64,000 bases of DNA from Candidatus Sulfopaludibacter sp. SbA3 (GTDB lineage: Bacteria; Acidobacteriota; Terriglobia; Bryobacterales; Bryobacteraceae): contig CAMDCN010000001.1 of the NCBI GenBank assembly GCA_945890485.1, positions 372,001 through 436,000 of the forward strand, read 5' to 3'. The position numbers and the translations under genes were made by a program. Of the stretch, positions 27,501-34,566 are shown in pieces (the first letter of the stretch is position 1; every line of letters begins with the position of its first letter). The notes beneath the pieces were generated by a model. The model was not told the DNA's origin. It did not search any database and saw only the letters and a program-made list of their open reading frames with translations.

Positions 27501-29771
27501 GTGTTCGGAAACAATTTGGAAATCACGGGAAATCTGACGGTGCTGCCGCAGGGGGTGACGTTGGCGATAACCCCGAGCGCGGGGCTGACGACGACGGCGT
27601 TCGCCGCGACGGTGACGAACACGGGCACGGTCGCCGATACGTTCGATCTGGCAGCCGGGGGGGCGTTGGGGCCAGTGGTGACCGTGACTCCGAACACGGT
27701 GACGCTGGCCCCTGGAGCCTCGGCAAATGTCGCGTTGGCGATCGGCAATGCGGCGGCGTTGATACCGGGCGCGACCTCGTTCGACTTGATCGCGACGTCA
27801 AGAGACAACGCGGCGGCGAAGGCCCGGGCGCGGGCGACGGTGAACATTCCGGGGATGAAGGGGGTTCTCGCGGCGCTGGATCCGTCGCCGGCCAATACCG
27901 CGTTGACGCTGTCGGTGAACAACACGGGCAACGGCGATGACGAGTACTCCGTGACGGTTTCCAGTACGACTGGCACAGCGGCGGCCACGTTGCGTAATCT
28001 GCTGACGAACCAGCCGGCGACGTCGATTGACCGGATGGCATTGCAGGGGCTCGGGCTGGGGCAGTTACCGGTGGCGGCGACGGGTGCGGGAACCATTACG
28101 ATTACGGTGCAGTCGTTGAGCGATCCGGCGATTCAGTCCGTGGCGACGGCGACGGTGGGTTCGCCAGTGGTGGAGCCGCCTCCTATCGAGCCCCCGCCGG
28201 TGGTTCCGCCTCCAGTAACACCGAATCAGGCGCCGGTCTCCCGGGCGGGAGCCAATCGGGACGTGCCAATCCGGCAGGTGGCGACGCTCGATGGACGGGC
28301 CAGTTCGGACCCGGACAATCGGCCGCAACCGTTGACCTACGCGTGGACGTTACTGAGCAAGCCGACGGGGAGCCAGGTGGCGACGGCGAGCATCGGGAAC
28401 GCGAGCCAGGCGCTGGCGTCGTTTACGCCCGATGTGTTTGGCGACTATACGTTCCGGCTGACGGTTTCCGATGGTGCGCTGGCGGGAACTTCAGAGGTGG
28501 TGATCCGGTGCGTGAATCAGATACCGGTGGCCGATGCGGGACCGGATAGGGATACACTCGTGAATCGGACGGTGATCCTGAAGGGCGACCAGTCGTTCGA
28601 CCCGGACCAGGACCGGATCACGTATGCCTGGCGACTACTGAGCGCTCCGGCGGGCAGTGCGGTGACGACAGTTCGGAACAGTTGGACGGTGCAGCCGTAC
28701 TTCATTCCGGATCGCCCGGGGACCTATCGGTTCTCGTTGACGGTGCGGGATGGGCTGGCGGAGAGTGCGCCGGACTTGTTCGAGGTGCAGGTTTACGAAA
28801 CGAACCCACCGGCGAATCCAGCGCAGGCGGCGGCAGCGCGGAGCGTCTTCCCTGCTCCGATCACCGGTCCGGCCGCGGCATCGCCGGCGGTTTGGCGGAT
28901 TGTGAGCGTACCGCGGGATAGCCGGTTGAACGATGCGGACTTGAACAACGGCCGGTTTGTGCCGGATGCTCCGGGGTTCTACGTGCTGCGGCGGGAGGTG
29001 GAGAATACGGCGACGAACTTCGTGTTTGCCTCGGCCGTGGCGTGCGATACGGATGCGGACGGTACCGTCAACGAGCTTGATCTGCAGTTGTTGATTGGGC
29101 TCTTCGGCAACGCGGCCGCGCCCGAGGTGCTGGCTTGTTCGGCGCCTCCGCCAGTGACGGCGCCAGAGCGGCCGTACTTCAACGCGGAACCACGCTTGAT
29201 TCAACTGACGTGGCAACGGGGGACGCCGGTTCCGGAGCCGCGGACGGTGTTCCTGGATGGCGACGTGGCGGAGTACCGGGTGACCGTGATTGGCCGGGGT
29301 TTTGTTGTGCCAACGCCGGGGCTGGGTTCGCTGCCGACCAATGACCGGGTGGCGCTACGGTTTGCGCCGGGTTCGCTGGCGCCGGGGATCTATGAAGATC
29401 AGGTGGTGTTTATCCCGTCGGGCGGGGCACAGTCCGTGATCGTTCGGGTGCTCTTCACTGTGATCGATACGCCGCAGTTGCTGGTGGACCAGCGGCCGAT
29501 CGTGTTCCGCTATCGACGGGGCGGAGCGATGCCCACGCCGCAGACGTTGTACGTAACGGCCACGGCCAAGCCAATCCGGTTCGAGGCCGCCGTGGCGACC
29601 GGGGCTTGGCTGATGGTAAATCCGGGCTTGGCGCAGATTCCGGCGAACTTGCGGGTGGAAGTGGACCCGCGGACGCTGGCGCCGGGGACCTACAGCGGGC
29701 TGATCCGGGTATCGGCGGCGGAGGCCGCTAACTCCCCGAAGGAGGTTCCGGTGACGCTGATCGTGGAGTGA
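21525..29771 (+). CDS. Giant secreted multidomain protein (transglutaminase-like, Ig/CARDB-like, LVIVD propeller, PKD, dockerin-like)
   Basis: This protein has 2,748 residues with a signal peptide (LLRLLWLVSVLALTGFPLLG). Residues about 35-180 resemble a transglutaminase core, but Thr stands where the catalytic Cys is expected (GNTLDRASLLVALLRASG); the His (NPHFWVEF) and Asp (PLDPTL) remain. Ig/CARDB-like modules run from about 755 to 1330 and again about 1740-2210. LVIVD-type propeller repeats span about 1335-1705 (VYVCGDTAITAVDVADPAN). A proline-rich linker near 2215 leads to two PKD-like domains (2235-2420), an EF-hand/dockerin-like loop (DTDADGTVNELD, 2508-2519) and two final BACON-like modules. 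It is probably a cell-surface binding or adhesion protein. Its codons favour GCG, CGG and TTG, unlike the C-ending choice at 4-12 kb. Confidence 0.8.
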   Translation: MLLRLLWLVSVLALTGFPLLGSSADDPTDPMVVAQANALGKDPQRIFAFVRDEIGLEIYSSSLRGARGVLHSRSGNTLDRASLLVALLRASGQTARYVQGTLNSSLQAAVIRSMFAPRNQFLGCPPAGKNLSNPVGGPLNGQLNPHFWVEFGGANTPLDPTLVANQAGQTYGTAASRFTEIPDALRQKVTVRLVAESYNSAGALFGLGVGSATVLEQIFETAAIYGKPISIGHFVSSRSLGGLTASANIYTYSPYLTVGDPAIDVRQQELIRGTDFQESLTNYPLSSIILTGLFLEVDAEDRTEQRRTYRKTILDRIGISARRNGGRISVSPGDLTASISEQDITTVNILSGLQGPAVFAQLDTRLKAIQAQVAAIQAQLSALPAQGPLSPTQLATMQEGTKLARAQSIVLNELNTSAWARASDKFLKQLQTGYLVRGWYNRPRIIVGTSRYKDGTLVYGLDLVKREMQTMAEAGQRQDATAAFELLRGMIESSLEGEILAGSSGQAAFDVIDVIRNTTDGLTVIGPANLPALADLSAIPDAARSLITEAVGRGLLVILPRRPVTLGGSPRFGWLEYNPTSGETISSFDDGSHGAFVDYVGTQLVNLNYTQKIAEFCGRVNGIGLSGIIFTTGVLNGVANANEFNEAIRKSKEDIGGALGQQTIGGGTPIGDALKVTVFDAYQAFADESLFHPPPLPESAGLVLAFAKGLYEGFKFSEGWLKKNLPVDPEVYSYLGADLVNGVPAPVTPGATEQTKVTLLPEPFFFTNIGGAELPSVYKFRVQNLGPTAQSYILTTNQGTPGVDYQFSVDRIAVPAGHTVDVGFCVFPRAPLPPAGTSILVQPGARSESSFLQTAVATSFPVPAVTAISVRTSPPALTLRPGASEVVDLTVQNTGNQAITGAALSMAASPGLTVTGLSASVSVAVGETVTIRVTVAAGPGTAYNAGLAVAFRALSSTWILPVGIGTDAANCAVRAGAEAGASQRSGLATVLNELARRLNVLAGTPDDAVLKASTIATLDNLINQLNTPPLTARRPAFEAAREAMRAASAGAVLSAINSLGAELCTLNTALAELPGDSYDAVLSPSSQIALPGANISYGIAVVNRSMRTRTFRLATTPLPAGVTATFSTATVTLPPGAASNNPQPGFTTTSLTLNVIGALAPFAFEVIATPVDDPNNPRRLAGAVTTRPELVALDSLTPAPAATSAGGLVNLSVRILNVSNQARTAQLFYTVYNAANQVVRFNIFGGQLSLELGSALQTFSLTPPINTTGFPDGPYRVEVNIFDSSLRLNPEAARANFWVGSPVSGTITLTPNTMAPPAGTTTATLQLNRDAATNPLATLLGSVQTTGRPQNMAILNNIVYVCGDTAITAVDVADPANLVVRRTFGQAQLGTVGYGGTPCNIANNHLFVLYSRLNGNQSSAFLPTNIAVYNLADPINPAFVTVKQIERQDAGTLAVNGTVGTTTTQGIFFNPFSQFIFQYHGQVITLDLSDPANPKEIAGLFPPTLSDPRLGSGNPVAQTLPIDSTYTYVASSTMSTNPADGVGRVVIANLSNPASPSVASTLEIPETRLVYSMARLGDTVLVVGDTLGNYDANSGFTGFLTLTALDISNPAAPVIRQTVTTTLRDKDPASALALANNTFVVGGATLNSKPALLLVDASNPAALRYVPYDTPVAVYPQRNAGSFFYTLSSIGLSTYRLDTVAGPQLTARVEVPKATGVAVVPGSFSLAPTNVIPGAEFDTYEWVQPVPNSITWNMNLTGLEVGAVKRVVRGGRLDFTLPTSGPGTFSLPAASVMTDQILSMTPAERNGNAGLPSTFAVTLRNPLPTAQTFNLSVSGLAPAWVNVPPSVTVAPNSTVNFNLVVTPDLRAFQFVRYQFVLTAQTASGILGNVAGAVFVVSTGATGGNNPSSIVGLSASLLPPTVLIGRSGQATTTLRLENTGNVNLDLSMGLIVPSFYGGTFSRNSFTVRPGPNNVEEVTITFSTIPNAASGTFRVFGNNLEITGNLTVLPQGVTLAITPSAGLTTTAFAATVTNTGTVADTFDLAAGGALGPVVTVTPNTVTLAPGASANVALAIGNAAALIPGATSFDLIATSRDNAAAKARARATVNIPGMKGVLAALDPSPANTALTLSVNNTGNGDDEYSVTVSSTTGTAAATLRNLLTNQPATSIDRMALQGLGLGQLPVAATGAGTITITVQSLSDPAIQSVATATVGSPVVEPPPIEPPPVVPPPVTPNQAPVSRAGANRDVPIRQVATLDGRASSDPDNRPQPLTYAWTLLSKPTGSQVATASIGNASQALASFTPDVFGDYTFRLTVSDGALAGTSEVVIRCVNQIPVADAGPDRDTLVNRTVILKGDQSFDPDQDRITYAWRLLSAPAGSAVTTVRNSWTVQPYFIPDRPGTYRFSLTVRDGLAESAPDLFEVQVYETNPPANPAQAAAARSVFPAPITGPAAASPAVWRIVSVPRDSRLNDADLNNGRFVPDAPGFYVLRREVENTATNFVFASAVACDTDADGTVNELDLQLLIGLFGNAAAPEVLACSAPPPVTAPERPYFNAEPRLIQLTWQRGTPVPEPRTVFLDGDVAEYRVTVIGRGFVVPTPGLGSLPTNDRVALRFAPGSLAPGIYEDQVVFIPSGGAQSVIVRVLFTVIDTPQLLVDQRPIVFRYRRGGAMPTPQTLYVTATAKPIRFEAAVATGAWLMVNPGLAQIPANLRVEVDPRTLAPGTYSGLIRVSAAEAANSPKEVPVTLIVE
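28792..28808 (+). repeat. Possible diverged copy of the 19-base repeat
   Basis: TTTACGAAACGAACCCA differs from the repeat core at one base over 17. In the gene frame it reads VYETNPP between the second PKD-like domain and the next module. A chance match cannot be excluded. Confidence 0.3.
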
Positions 29772-29774
29772 GGG

Positions 29775-30188
29775 CTAGGAGCTGGTGTGGTCGTGAACGA
29801 TTTTCCAGCCCTGCTTGGTCTTCCGCAGAACGAGCGTGAACTGGCCGGTGGCATCGCCGCCGCCGGCCTTCGAACGGGTGAGGAAGAACTTGCCAAGGAC
29901 GAGAGCGTGATCGTTGCCGAGGGGGCGGGATTCGACGATTTCGAAGCGAAGCTGGCCCATGGACTCGGGCGTGCCGTAGGTCTTTTTGTACCGGGCGAGG
30001 ACGTCGGCGTAGCCGCGGTTGAGGGATTTGCCAAAGAAGGTGATTTGCGGCGAGTTTTCATAGGTGGCCGCGAACGCATCAAGATCGCCGCGATTCCAGG
30101 CAGCCGTTTGTTCCGTCAGCACGGCTCGGACGGCCGCATCTTGGCCGCACAGCGGCAGAGTTAAAAGTAGAGCGAATACCAGACGCAT
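29775..30188 (-). CDS. Exported DUF4440/SnoaL-like (NTF2-fold) protein
   Basis: This protein has 137 residues from the ATG at 30188. A longer in-frame start would overlap the divergent glcE and lacks a signal peptide directly after it. From 30188 the signal MRLVFALLLTLPLCGQ is immediate, and a TATAAT box lies 10 bases upstream. The body shows the DUF4440 pattern: AVLTEQTAAWNRGDLDAFAATYE, then GRPLGNDHALVLGKF-like strands and the C-terminal GQFTLVLRKTKQGWKIVHDH. The fold is a cone-shaped pocket used for binding or isomerase chemistry; the ligand is unknown. It converges on the giant gene with 3 bases between stops. Confidence 0.82.
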   Translation of the reverse strand: MRLVFALLLTLPLCGQDAAVRAVLTEQTAAWNRGDLDAFAATYENSPQITFFGKSLNRGYADVLARYKKTYGTPESMGQLRFEIVESRPLGNDHALVLGKFFLTRSKAGGGDATGQFTLVLRKTKQGWKIVHDHTSS

Positions 30189-30198
30189 CGTGAGACCA

Positions 30199-30227
30199 AT
30201 TATACTTGCAGGTTCAGGATGCCCAAT
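30199..30227 (-). promoter_or_regulatory. Promoter of the DUF4440 gene, overlapping the divergent glcE signal
   Basis: On the minus strand TTGGGC (30226-30221), a 16-base spacer and TATAAT (30204-30199) precede the ATG by 10 bases. On the plus strand TATACT at 30201-30206 lies 12 bases before the glcE ATG, so the two -10 boxes overlap. Confidence 0.5.
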
Positions 30228-31316
30228 CTCTCCCCCAACTCGCCAGCGGAACTGGCGGATCTGCTGCGTAAGGCGAGTGCGCATAGCCACTCGGTTGAGT
30301 GCGGCGGAAACTTTTCAAAAACCCAGTGGGGCGGCCCGCTGCGCGAGCCCGACCTGCGAATTTCGACCGCGAAGCTGAACACGGTGCTGCAGTATGAGCC
30401 GCGCGATTTGACGATTTCGGTCGGCGCGGGGATGTCATATGCCGCGTTGACGCGCCTGGTGGGCGGCAATCGGCAGATGATCCCGCTGGACCCGCCCTAC
30501 GCTTCGAAGGCGACGATCGGCGGGGTGATTGCGACGAACTTGAGCGGCAGCCGGCGGCGGCTGTTCGGGTCGGCGAGGGATCTGGTGATTGGCCTGCAGT
30601 TCGCGACGATGGAAGGCAAGCTGGTGCAGAGCGGCGGCATGGTGGTGAAAAATGTGGCCGGGCTCGACATGGGCAAGCTGCTGATCGGCAGCTATGGCAC
30701 GCTGGGCGTGCTGACTTCGATCAACTTCAAGCTGATTCCGGTGCCGCCGGACAAGGTGACCTTCGTCCGCAGCTTTGCGACGGCGGCGGAGGCGGTGGCG
30801 GAGCGGAACCGGCTGTTAACCGGGGTGCTGCAACCGGCGGGCATCGACCTGTTGAATCCAGCGGGCAGCGAGATTCTGGGGCATAAAGGGTTTCTGCTGG
30901 TGCTGCCGGTGGGCGGCAGCGGCGTGGTGATTGACCGCTATAAGCGCGAGCTGAGCAGCTACCACGTGACGCCGAACGATATGCTGCTGGGCCGCATTGC
31001 TGAGTTTTCGGCGACGTTTCTGGCGCAACATCCGAAAGGCGCGGTGGCGCGGATCAGCACCCGCCTGCAGGGGTTGCTACCGTTGCTCGAAGCGGAGAAG
31101 CGACCGTTGGTGGTGCGGGCGGCGAATGGCGTGGCGTATCTCCATCTGCAGAATGTTCGGGAGCCGTTTGCGGGAGTTCTGGAGGCGGGCGAGGACCGGA
31201 AAGCCGTGGTGCAGTGGCCGGAGCCGGGAGGCGATTTGGCGGTAATGGAGAAGATTAAGCGCATGATGGATCCGCAGCATCTGCTGAACAAGGGGCGTCT
31301 CTATGGCCGCATCTAA
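30219..31316 (+). CDS. glcE: Glycolate oxidase FAD-binding subunit GlcE
   Basis: This protein of 365 residues has a PCMH-type FAD-binding domain: VECGGNFSKTQWGG, DLTISVGAGMSYAALTRLV, ATIGGVIATNLSG, RRLFGSARDLVIGLQ and GGMVVKNVAGLDMGKLLIGSYGTLG. These are typical of GlcE, one of the three subunits that oxidise glycolate (or D-lactate) to the 2-oxo acid and pass electrons to the membrane. The C-terminal phrase MMDPQHLLNKGRL is shared with other FAD-linked 2-hydroxyacid oxidases. The glcF start overlaps its last 14 bases. GlcD is not in the window. Confidence 0.9.
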   Translation: MPNLSPNSPAELADLLRKASAHSHSVECGGNFSKTQWGGPLREPDLRISTAKLNTVLQYEPRDLTISVGAGMSYAALTRLVGGNRQMIPLDPPYASKATIGGVIATNLSGSRRRLFGSARDLVIGLQFATMEGKLVQSGGMVVKNVAGLDMGKLLIGSYGTLGVLTSINFKLIPVPPDKVTFVRSFATAAEAVAERNRLLTGVLQPAGIDLLNPAGSEILGHKGFLLVLPVGGSGVVIDRYKRELSSYHVTPNDMLLGRIAEFSATFLAQHPKGAVARISTRLQGLLPLLEAEKRPLVVRAANGVAYLHLQNVREPFAGVLEAGEDRKAVVQWPEPGGDLAVMEKIKRMMDPQHLLNKGRLYGRI

Positions 31317-32619
31317 TTTGAACAACCCCAAAGCTTTGAACAATTCCGAAGCGCCGCTCCAGAAGGATCTCGACAAATGCGTCCATTGCGGGCTCTGTCT
31401 GAATGCCTGCCCGACGTATCGGGAGCTGGGCGTGGAGATGGATTCGCCGCGCGGCCGGATCTATCAGATGGTGCAGATTACCACCGGGCAGGCCGAGATG
31501 AGCGATGCCTATGTGGAACACATGGACCTGTGCCTGGCGTGCCGGGGCTGCGAAACTGCGTGCCCGAGCGGGGTGCAGTACGGCAAGTTGATTGAGGCGG
31601 CGCGGGCGCATATTGAAGAGAATCGGCCGCGACCGGTTTTCGTCCGGCTGTTCCGTTGGTTTATCTTCGGGCAACTGCTGCAGACGCGGTGGATGCTGGC
31701 GTTGGCTGGAGCTGGGTTGTACCTGTACCAGATGTCCGGTTTGCAGAAGTTCGTTCGCTCGATCGGTATTCTGAAGCCGTTTGGCAAGCTGGCGGAGATC
31801 GAGATGTTGTCGCCGAACGCGGAAGCTCCGTTCTTCTTCGGCCAGATCGGCAAGGTGTTCCCGGCGGAAGGAACCCAGAAGTACAAGGTGGCGTTTCTGG
31901 CGGGCTGCATTCAGAACGTTTCGTTCGCGCGGCTGAACGAGGCGACGGTGCGGGTGCTACAGAAGAACGGGTGCGAGGTGCACATTCCGGCCGAGCAGGG
32001 TTGTTGCGGGGCGTTGCATGTTCACTCCGGACGGAAGGACGACGGGCGGAAGCTGGCGCGGAACAACATCGACGCTCTGGTGGACGGTGGGTTCGACGCG
32101 ATCATCAGCAATACGGGCGGCTGCGGATCGACGTTGAAGGAGTATCACGAGCTGCTCGAAGAGGACGTGAAGTACCACGACCGCGCCAAAGAGTTCGTGA
32201 AGAAGATGAAGGACGTGAATGAGTTTTTGGGTTCGATTGAATTGAACCCGAAGATGGGCGCGGTGCCGCTGACGGTGACCTATCAGGACTCGTGCCACCT
32301 GGCGCACGGGCAAAAGGTACGGGTGGGCCCGCGGAAGATTTTGGGCGCGATTCCGGAGTTGCAGTTCAAGGAGATGCCGATGAGCGATCTCTGTTGCGGG
32401 AGCGCGGGCATCTACAACGTCGTGCAGTCGGAAATGGCGAGCCAGTTGTTGAAAAACAAGATGGGCTACGTGAACGGCACGGGGGCGGACGTGATTGTCG
32501 CGTCGAATCCCGGTTGCATGCTGCAGTTGGACGCCGGGGCGCGGCTGCATGGGAAGGGGCAACGCGTGATGCACGTGGTGCAGGTGTTGGACGAGGCGTA
32601 CAAGAATTATTCCGCTTGA
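31303..32619 (+). CDS. glcF: Glycolate oxidase iron-sulfur subunit GlcF
   Basis: This protein of 438 residues has two 4Fe-4S ferredoxin motifs near the N-terminus, CVHCGLCLNACP (about 26-37) and CLACRGCETACP (about 76-87). Two CCG domains follow, with GCCGALHVHSG and LCCGSAGIYN. This is the standard GlcF layout, carrying electrons from the flavin subunits to quinone. EMPMSDLCCGSAGIYNVVQ is particularly GlcF-like. The ATG lies inside the end of glcE, so translation is coupled. A TTGACA sequence covers its stop codon and may belong to the promoter of the next gene. Confidence 0.92.
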   Translation: MAASNLNNPKALNNSEAPLQKDLDKCVHCGLCLNACPTYRELGVEMDSPRGRIYQMVQITTGQAEMSDAYVEHMDLCLACRGCETACPSGVQYGKLIEAARAHIEENRPRPVFVRLFRWFIFGQLLQTRWMLALAGAGLYLYQMSGLQKFVRSIGILKPFGKLAEIEMLSPNAEAPFFFGQIGKVFPAEGTQKYKVAFLAGCIQNVSFARLNEATVRVLQKNGCEVHIPAEQGCCGALHVHSGRKDDGRKLARNNIDALVDGGFDAIISNTGGCGSTLKEYHELLEEDVKYHDRAKEFVKKMKDVNEFLGSIELNPKMGAVPLTVTYQDSCHLAHGQKVRVGPRKILGAIPELQFKEMPMSDLCCGSAGIYNVVQSEMASQLLKNKMGYVNGTGADVIVASNPGCMLQLDAGARLHGKGQRVMHVVQVLDEAYKNYSA

Positions 32620-32626
32620 CAGAAAG

Positions 32627-32645
32627 TACTTTGCATAGCAAAGTA
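32627..32645 (+). promoter_or_regulatory. Perfect dyad (candidate operator) before the ferritin-like gene
   Basis: TACTTTGC (32627-32634) and GCAAAGTA (32638-32645) form a perfect 8-base inverted repeat around ATA. TTGACA stands at 32616-32621, and the ATG at 32651 has no Shine-Dalgarno. A-T-rich dyads of this size between promoter elements are typical binding sites of winged-helix repressors such as PadR or MarR. Confidence 0.55.
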
Positions 32646-32650
32646 TTGTC

Positions 32651-33385
32651 ATGTCTCTTTCTCCCAGCGCCCTTTGGCGTCTCCATTTTTCTCGACGTTG
32701 GCCGTATGGCTTGCAGATTCCGGAGGATCCGGCTTGGCCGGAGGCCGAGCGGAAGTTGTTGCGTGACTCGTTGCGGCAGTTTCAGTTGGGAGAGGGGTCG
32801 GACGGGTGCAATCTGCTTCGATTCGCGCGGACGTTCGCCGAGCGCGTGGGCGATGCGGACCTGCCGGAGGCGGTGGCGGGACTGATTGCGGAGGAGCAGC
32901 GGCATTCGCATTGGCTGGCGCAGGTGCTGCGGGCGCATGGCGAGCCGTTGTTGGGCCGGCATTGGGTGGACGGCGCGTTTCGCCTGCTGCGGCGGACGAT
33001 GGGATTCGGCTTTGAGGTGGCGGTGTTGGTGTCGGCGGAAGTGGTGGCGGTGCCTTACTATACGGCCGTTGGCCGAGTGACGAGCCTGCCCTCGCTGCAG
33101 GCGATCTGCGCGCGGGTGCTGGAGGACGAGGCGTTCCATCTGCAGTTTCAGGCTCACAATTTGAGCCTGGTGGTCCGGGATCGGTTTGGGTTGCGTCACA
33201 CGCTGCATCGGGCGTTGCAGGCGTTGATCGGCGCCGTGGTTTGGCAACAGCATGGCAGGGTATTGGCGGCGGGCGGGTATACGTTTGCGGCGTTTTACCG
33301 GGAATGCGACCGTCTGCTGCTGGAAGTACAACGCAGGAGCTATGCTAGTAGGCTCCAATGTCGATTCGATTCCGCCTCAGCGTAA
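32651..33385 (+). CDS. Ferritin-like di-iron domain protein
   Basis: This protein of 244 residues is a helical bundle with carboxylate/His motifs of ferritin-like di-iron proteins: AEEQRHSHW (about 79-87), SAEVVAVPYY (about 127-136) and EDEAFHLQFQ (about 158-167). The two ExxH pairs can hold a di-iron centre for oxidation, desaturation or hydroxylation chemistry. There is no signal peptide. It is not a storage ferritin or DPS by length and spacing; the closest description is a generic ferritin-like domain oxidase of unknown substrate. A strong dyad lies in its promoter region, and its end overlaps the MFS gene by 28 bases. Confidence 0.65.
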   Translation: MSLSPSALWRLHFSRRWPYGLQIPEDPAWPEAERKLLRDSLRQFQLGEGSDGCNLLRFARTFAERVGDADLPEAVAGLIAEEQRHSHWLAQVLRAHGEPLLGRHWVDGAFRLLRRTMGFGFEVAVLVSAEVVAVPYYTAVGRVTSLPSLQAICARVLEDEAFHLQFQAHNLSLVVRDRFGLRHTLHRALQALIGAVVWQQHGRVLAAGGYTFAAFYRECDRLLLEVQRRSYASRLQCRFDSASA

Positions 33386-34566
33386 TGATGTTGCTTGAGT
33401 ATATGGTTTGGGGAGCCTGGTATCCAGACTTCTCAGCGTATCTCGGCTCGGTACTGAAGTTTTCGGATGGGCAAGTGGGCGCGATTTACGCGCTGCTGCC
33501 GATTGGCTGTATGGTGGCGCCGTTCTTTGCCGGGCAATTGGCGGATCGTTACTTCTCGACGGAGAAGTTGCTGGCGGTGCTGCATCTGCTGGGCGCGATT
33601 CCGCTGTATGTCGTGGCGTCGGCGACCAACTACGACGGGGTGTGGCTCTGGATGCTGATCTGGTCGCTGTTGTACGGCCCGACGCTGGCTTTGACGAACT
33701 CGATCTGCTTCCACCATATGCCGGAGGCGGAGGGCGAGTTCGGGTTGGTGCGGGTGTGGGGCACGATTGGTTGGATTGTGGTCGGGCTGCTGCTGGGCGT
33801 CGGCCTGCGCGAGGGTGCTCCGCTGTTGTTGGGCCAGTTCCAAGGCTTTGACGGGATGTGGCTAGGGGCAGGGCTTTCGATCCTTCTCGGCGTGTTCTGT
33901 TTGTTCCTGCCGCATACGCCGCCAGCGCGGAAGAGCGGATCGCCCTGGGCGTTTTTGTCCGCGCTGAAAATGCTGAAGGATCCGGAGTTTGCGATTTTCC
34001 TCGGGATCGCCTTCGTCGTGGCGACGGAGTTGATGTTCTATTTCGTGCTGACCGGGCCGTTCCTTTATGCGGTTGGCATTGCCCCCGGCTCAGCGCCGGC
34101 ATGGATGGCTTTGGCGCAGGCGGCGGAGATCATCACGATGATTGGTCTGCCGTGGATGCTGAAGCGCTGGGGCATACGGGGCACGATGATGGTGGGCATT
34201 CTAGCTTGGCCTATCCGCTACGCGGTGTTCGCATTGGGCGGGCCGCTGTGGTTGATCCTGGCCTCACTGACGCTGCATGGCCTCTGCTATGTCTGCTTCT
34301 TTACGGCGTCCTACATCTACGTGGATCAGGCCGCCGAGCCGGAGAATCGGGCTTCGGCTCAGGGCCTGATCACTTTCGTTTTGTTAGGCGCCGGCATGGT
34401 GGTCGGCAGTTGGTTTGCCGGGTTTGTAAGTGACATGTTCACGATCATCAACGCCGCGGGCGTGAAGACGGTGGACTACACGAAAATCTTCCTGGTGCCT
34501 CTGGGTTTGACGGTACTTTGCGCGCTTCTGTTTGTGGCGTTTTTCAGGCCTCGGGCGAAGGCATAA
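33358..34566 (+). CDS. MFS transporter, nucleoside:H+ symporter (NupG)-like
   Basis: This protein of 402 residues has about 12 membrane helices. The start RLSVMMLLEYMVWGAWYPDF matches the NupG/XapB family, as do GLVRVWGTIGWIVVG (helix 5 region) and ASYIYVDQAAEPENRASAQGL. NupG-type carriers import nucleosides with protons across the inner membrane; acidobacterial homologues may carry other small molecules. Its start lies inside the ferritin-like gene, and TATGCT stands 11 bases upstream. It converges with the VOC gene, overlapping it by 23 bases at the 3' ends. Confidence 0.82.
   Translation: MSIRFRLSVMMLLEYMVWGAWYPDFSAYLGSVLKFSDGQVGAIYALLPIGCMVAPFFAGQLADRYFSTEKLLAVLHLLGAIPLYVVASATNYDGVWLWMLIWSLLYGPTLALTNSICFHHMPEAEGEFGLVRVWGTIGWIVVGLLLGVGLREGAPLLLGQFQGFDGMWLGAGLSILLGVFCLFLPHTPPARKSGSPWAFLSALKMLKDPEFAIFLGIAFVVATELMFYFVLTGPFLYAVGIAPGSAPAWMALAQAAEIITMIGLPWMLKRWGIRGTMMVGILAWPIRYAVFALGGPLWLILASLTLHGLCYVCFFTASYIYVDQAAEPENRASAQGLITFVLLGAGMVVGSWFAGFVSDMFTIINAAGVKTVDYTKIFLVPLGLTVLCALLFVAFFRPRAKA

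Noticed and set aside
26747-27940. A 397-codon plus-strand frame rich in Gly, Asp and Arg inside the giant gene
   Set aside because: Its composition is that of a GC-rich shadow frame; the giant gene reads continuously through it.
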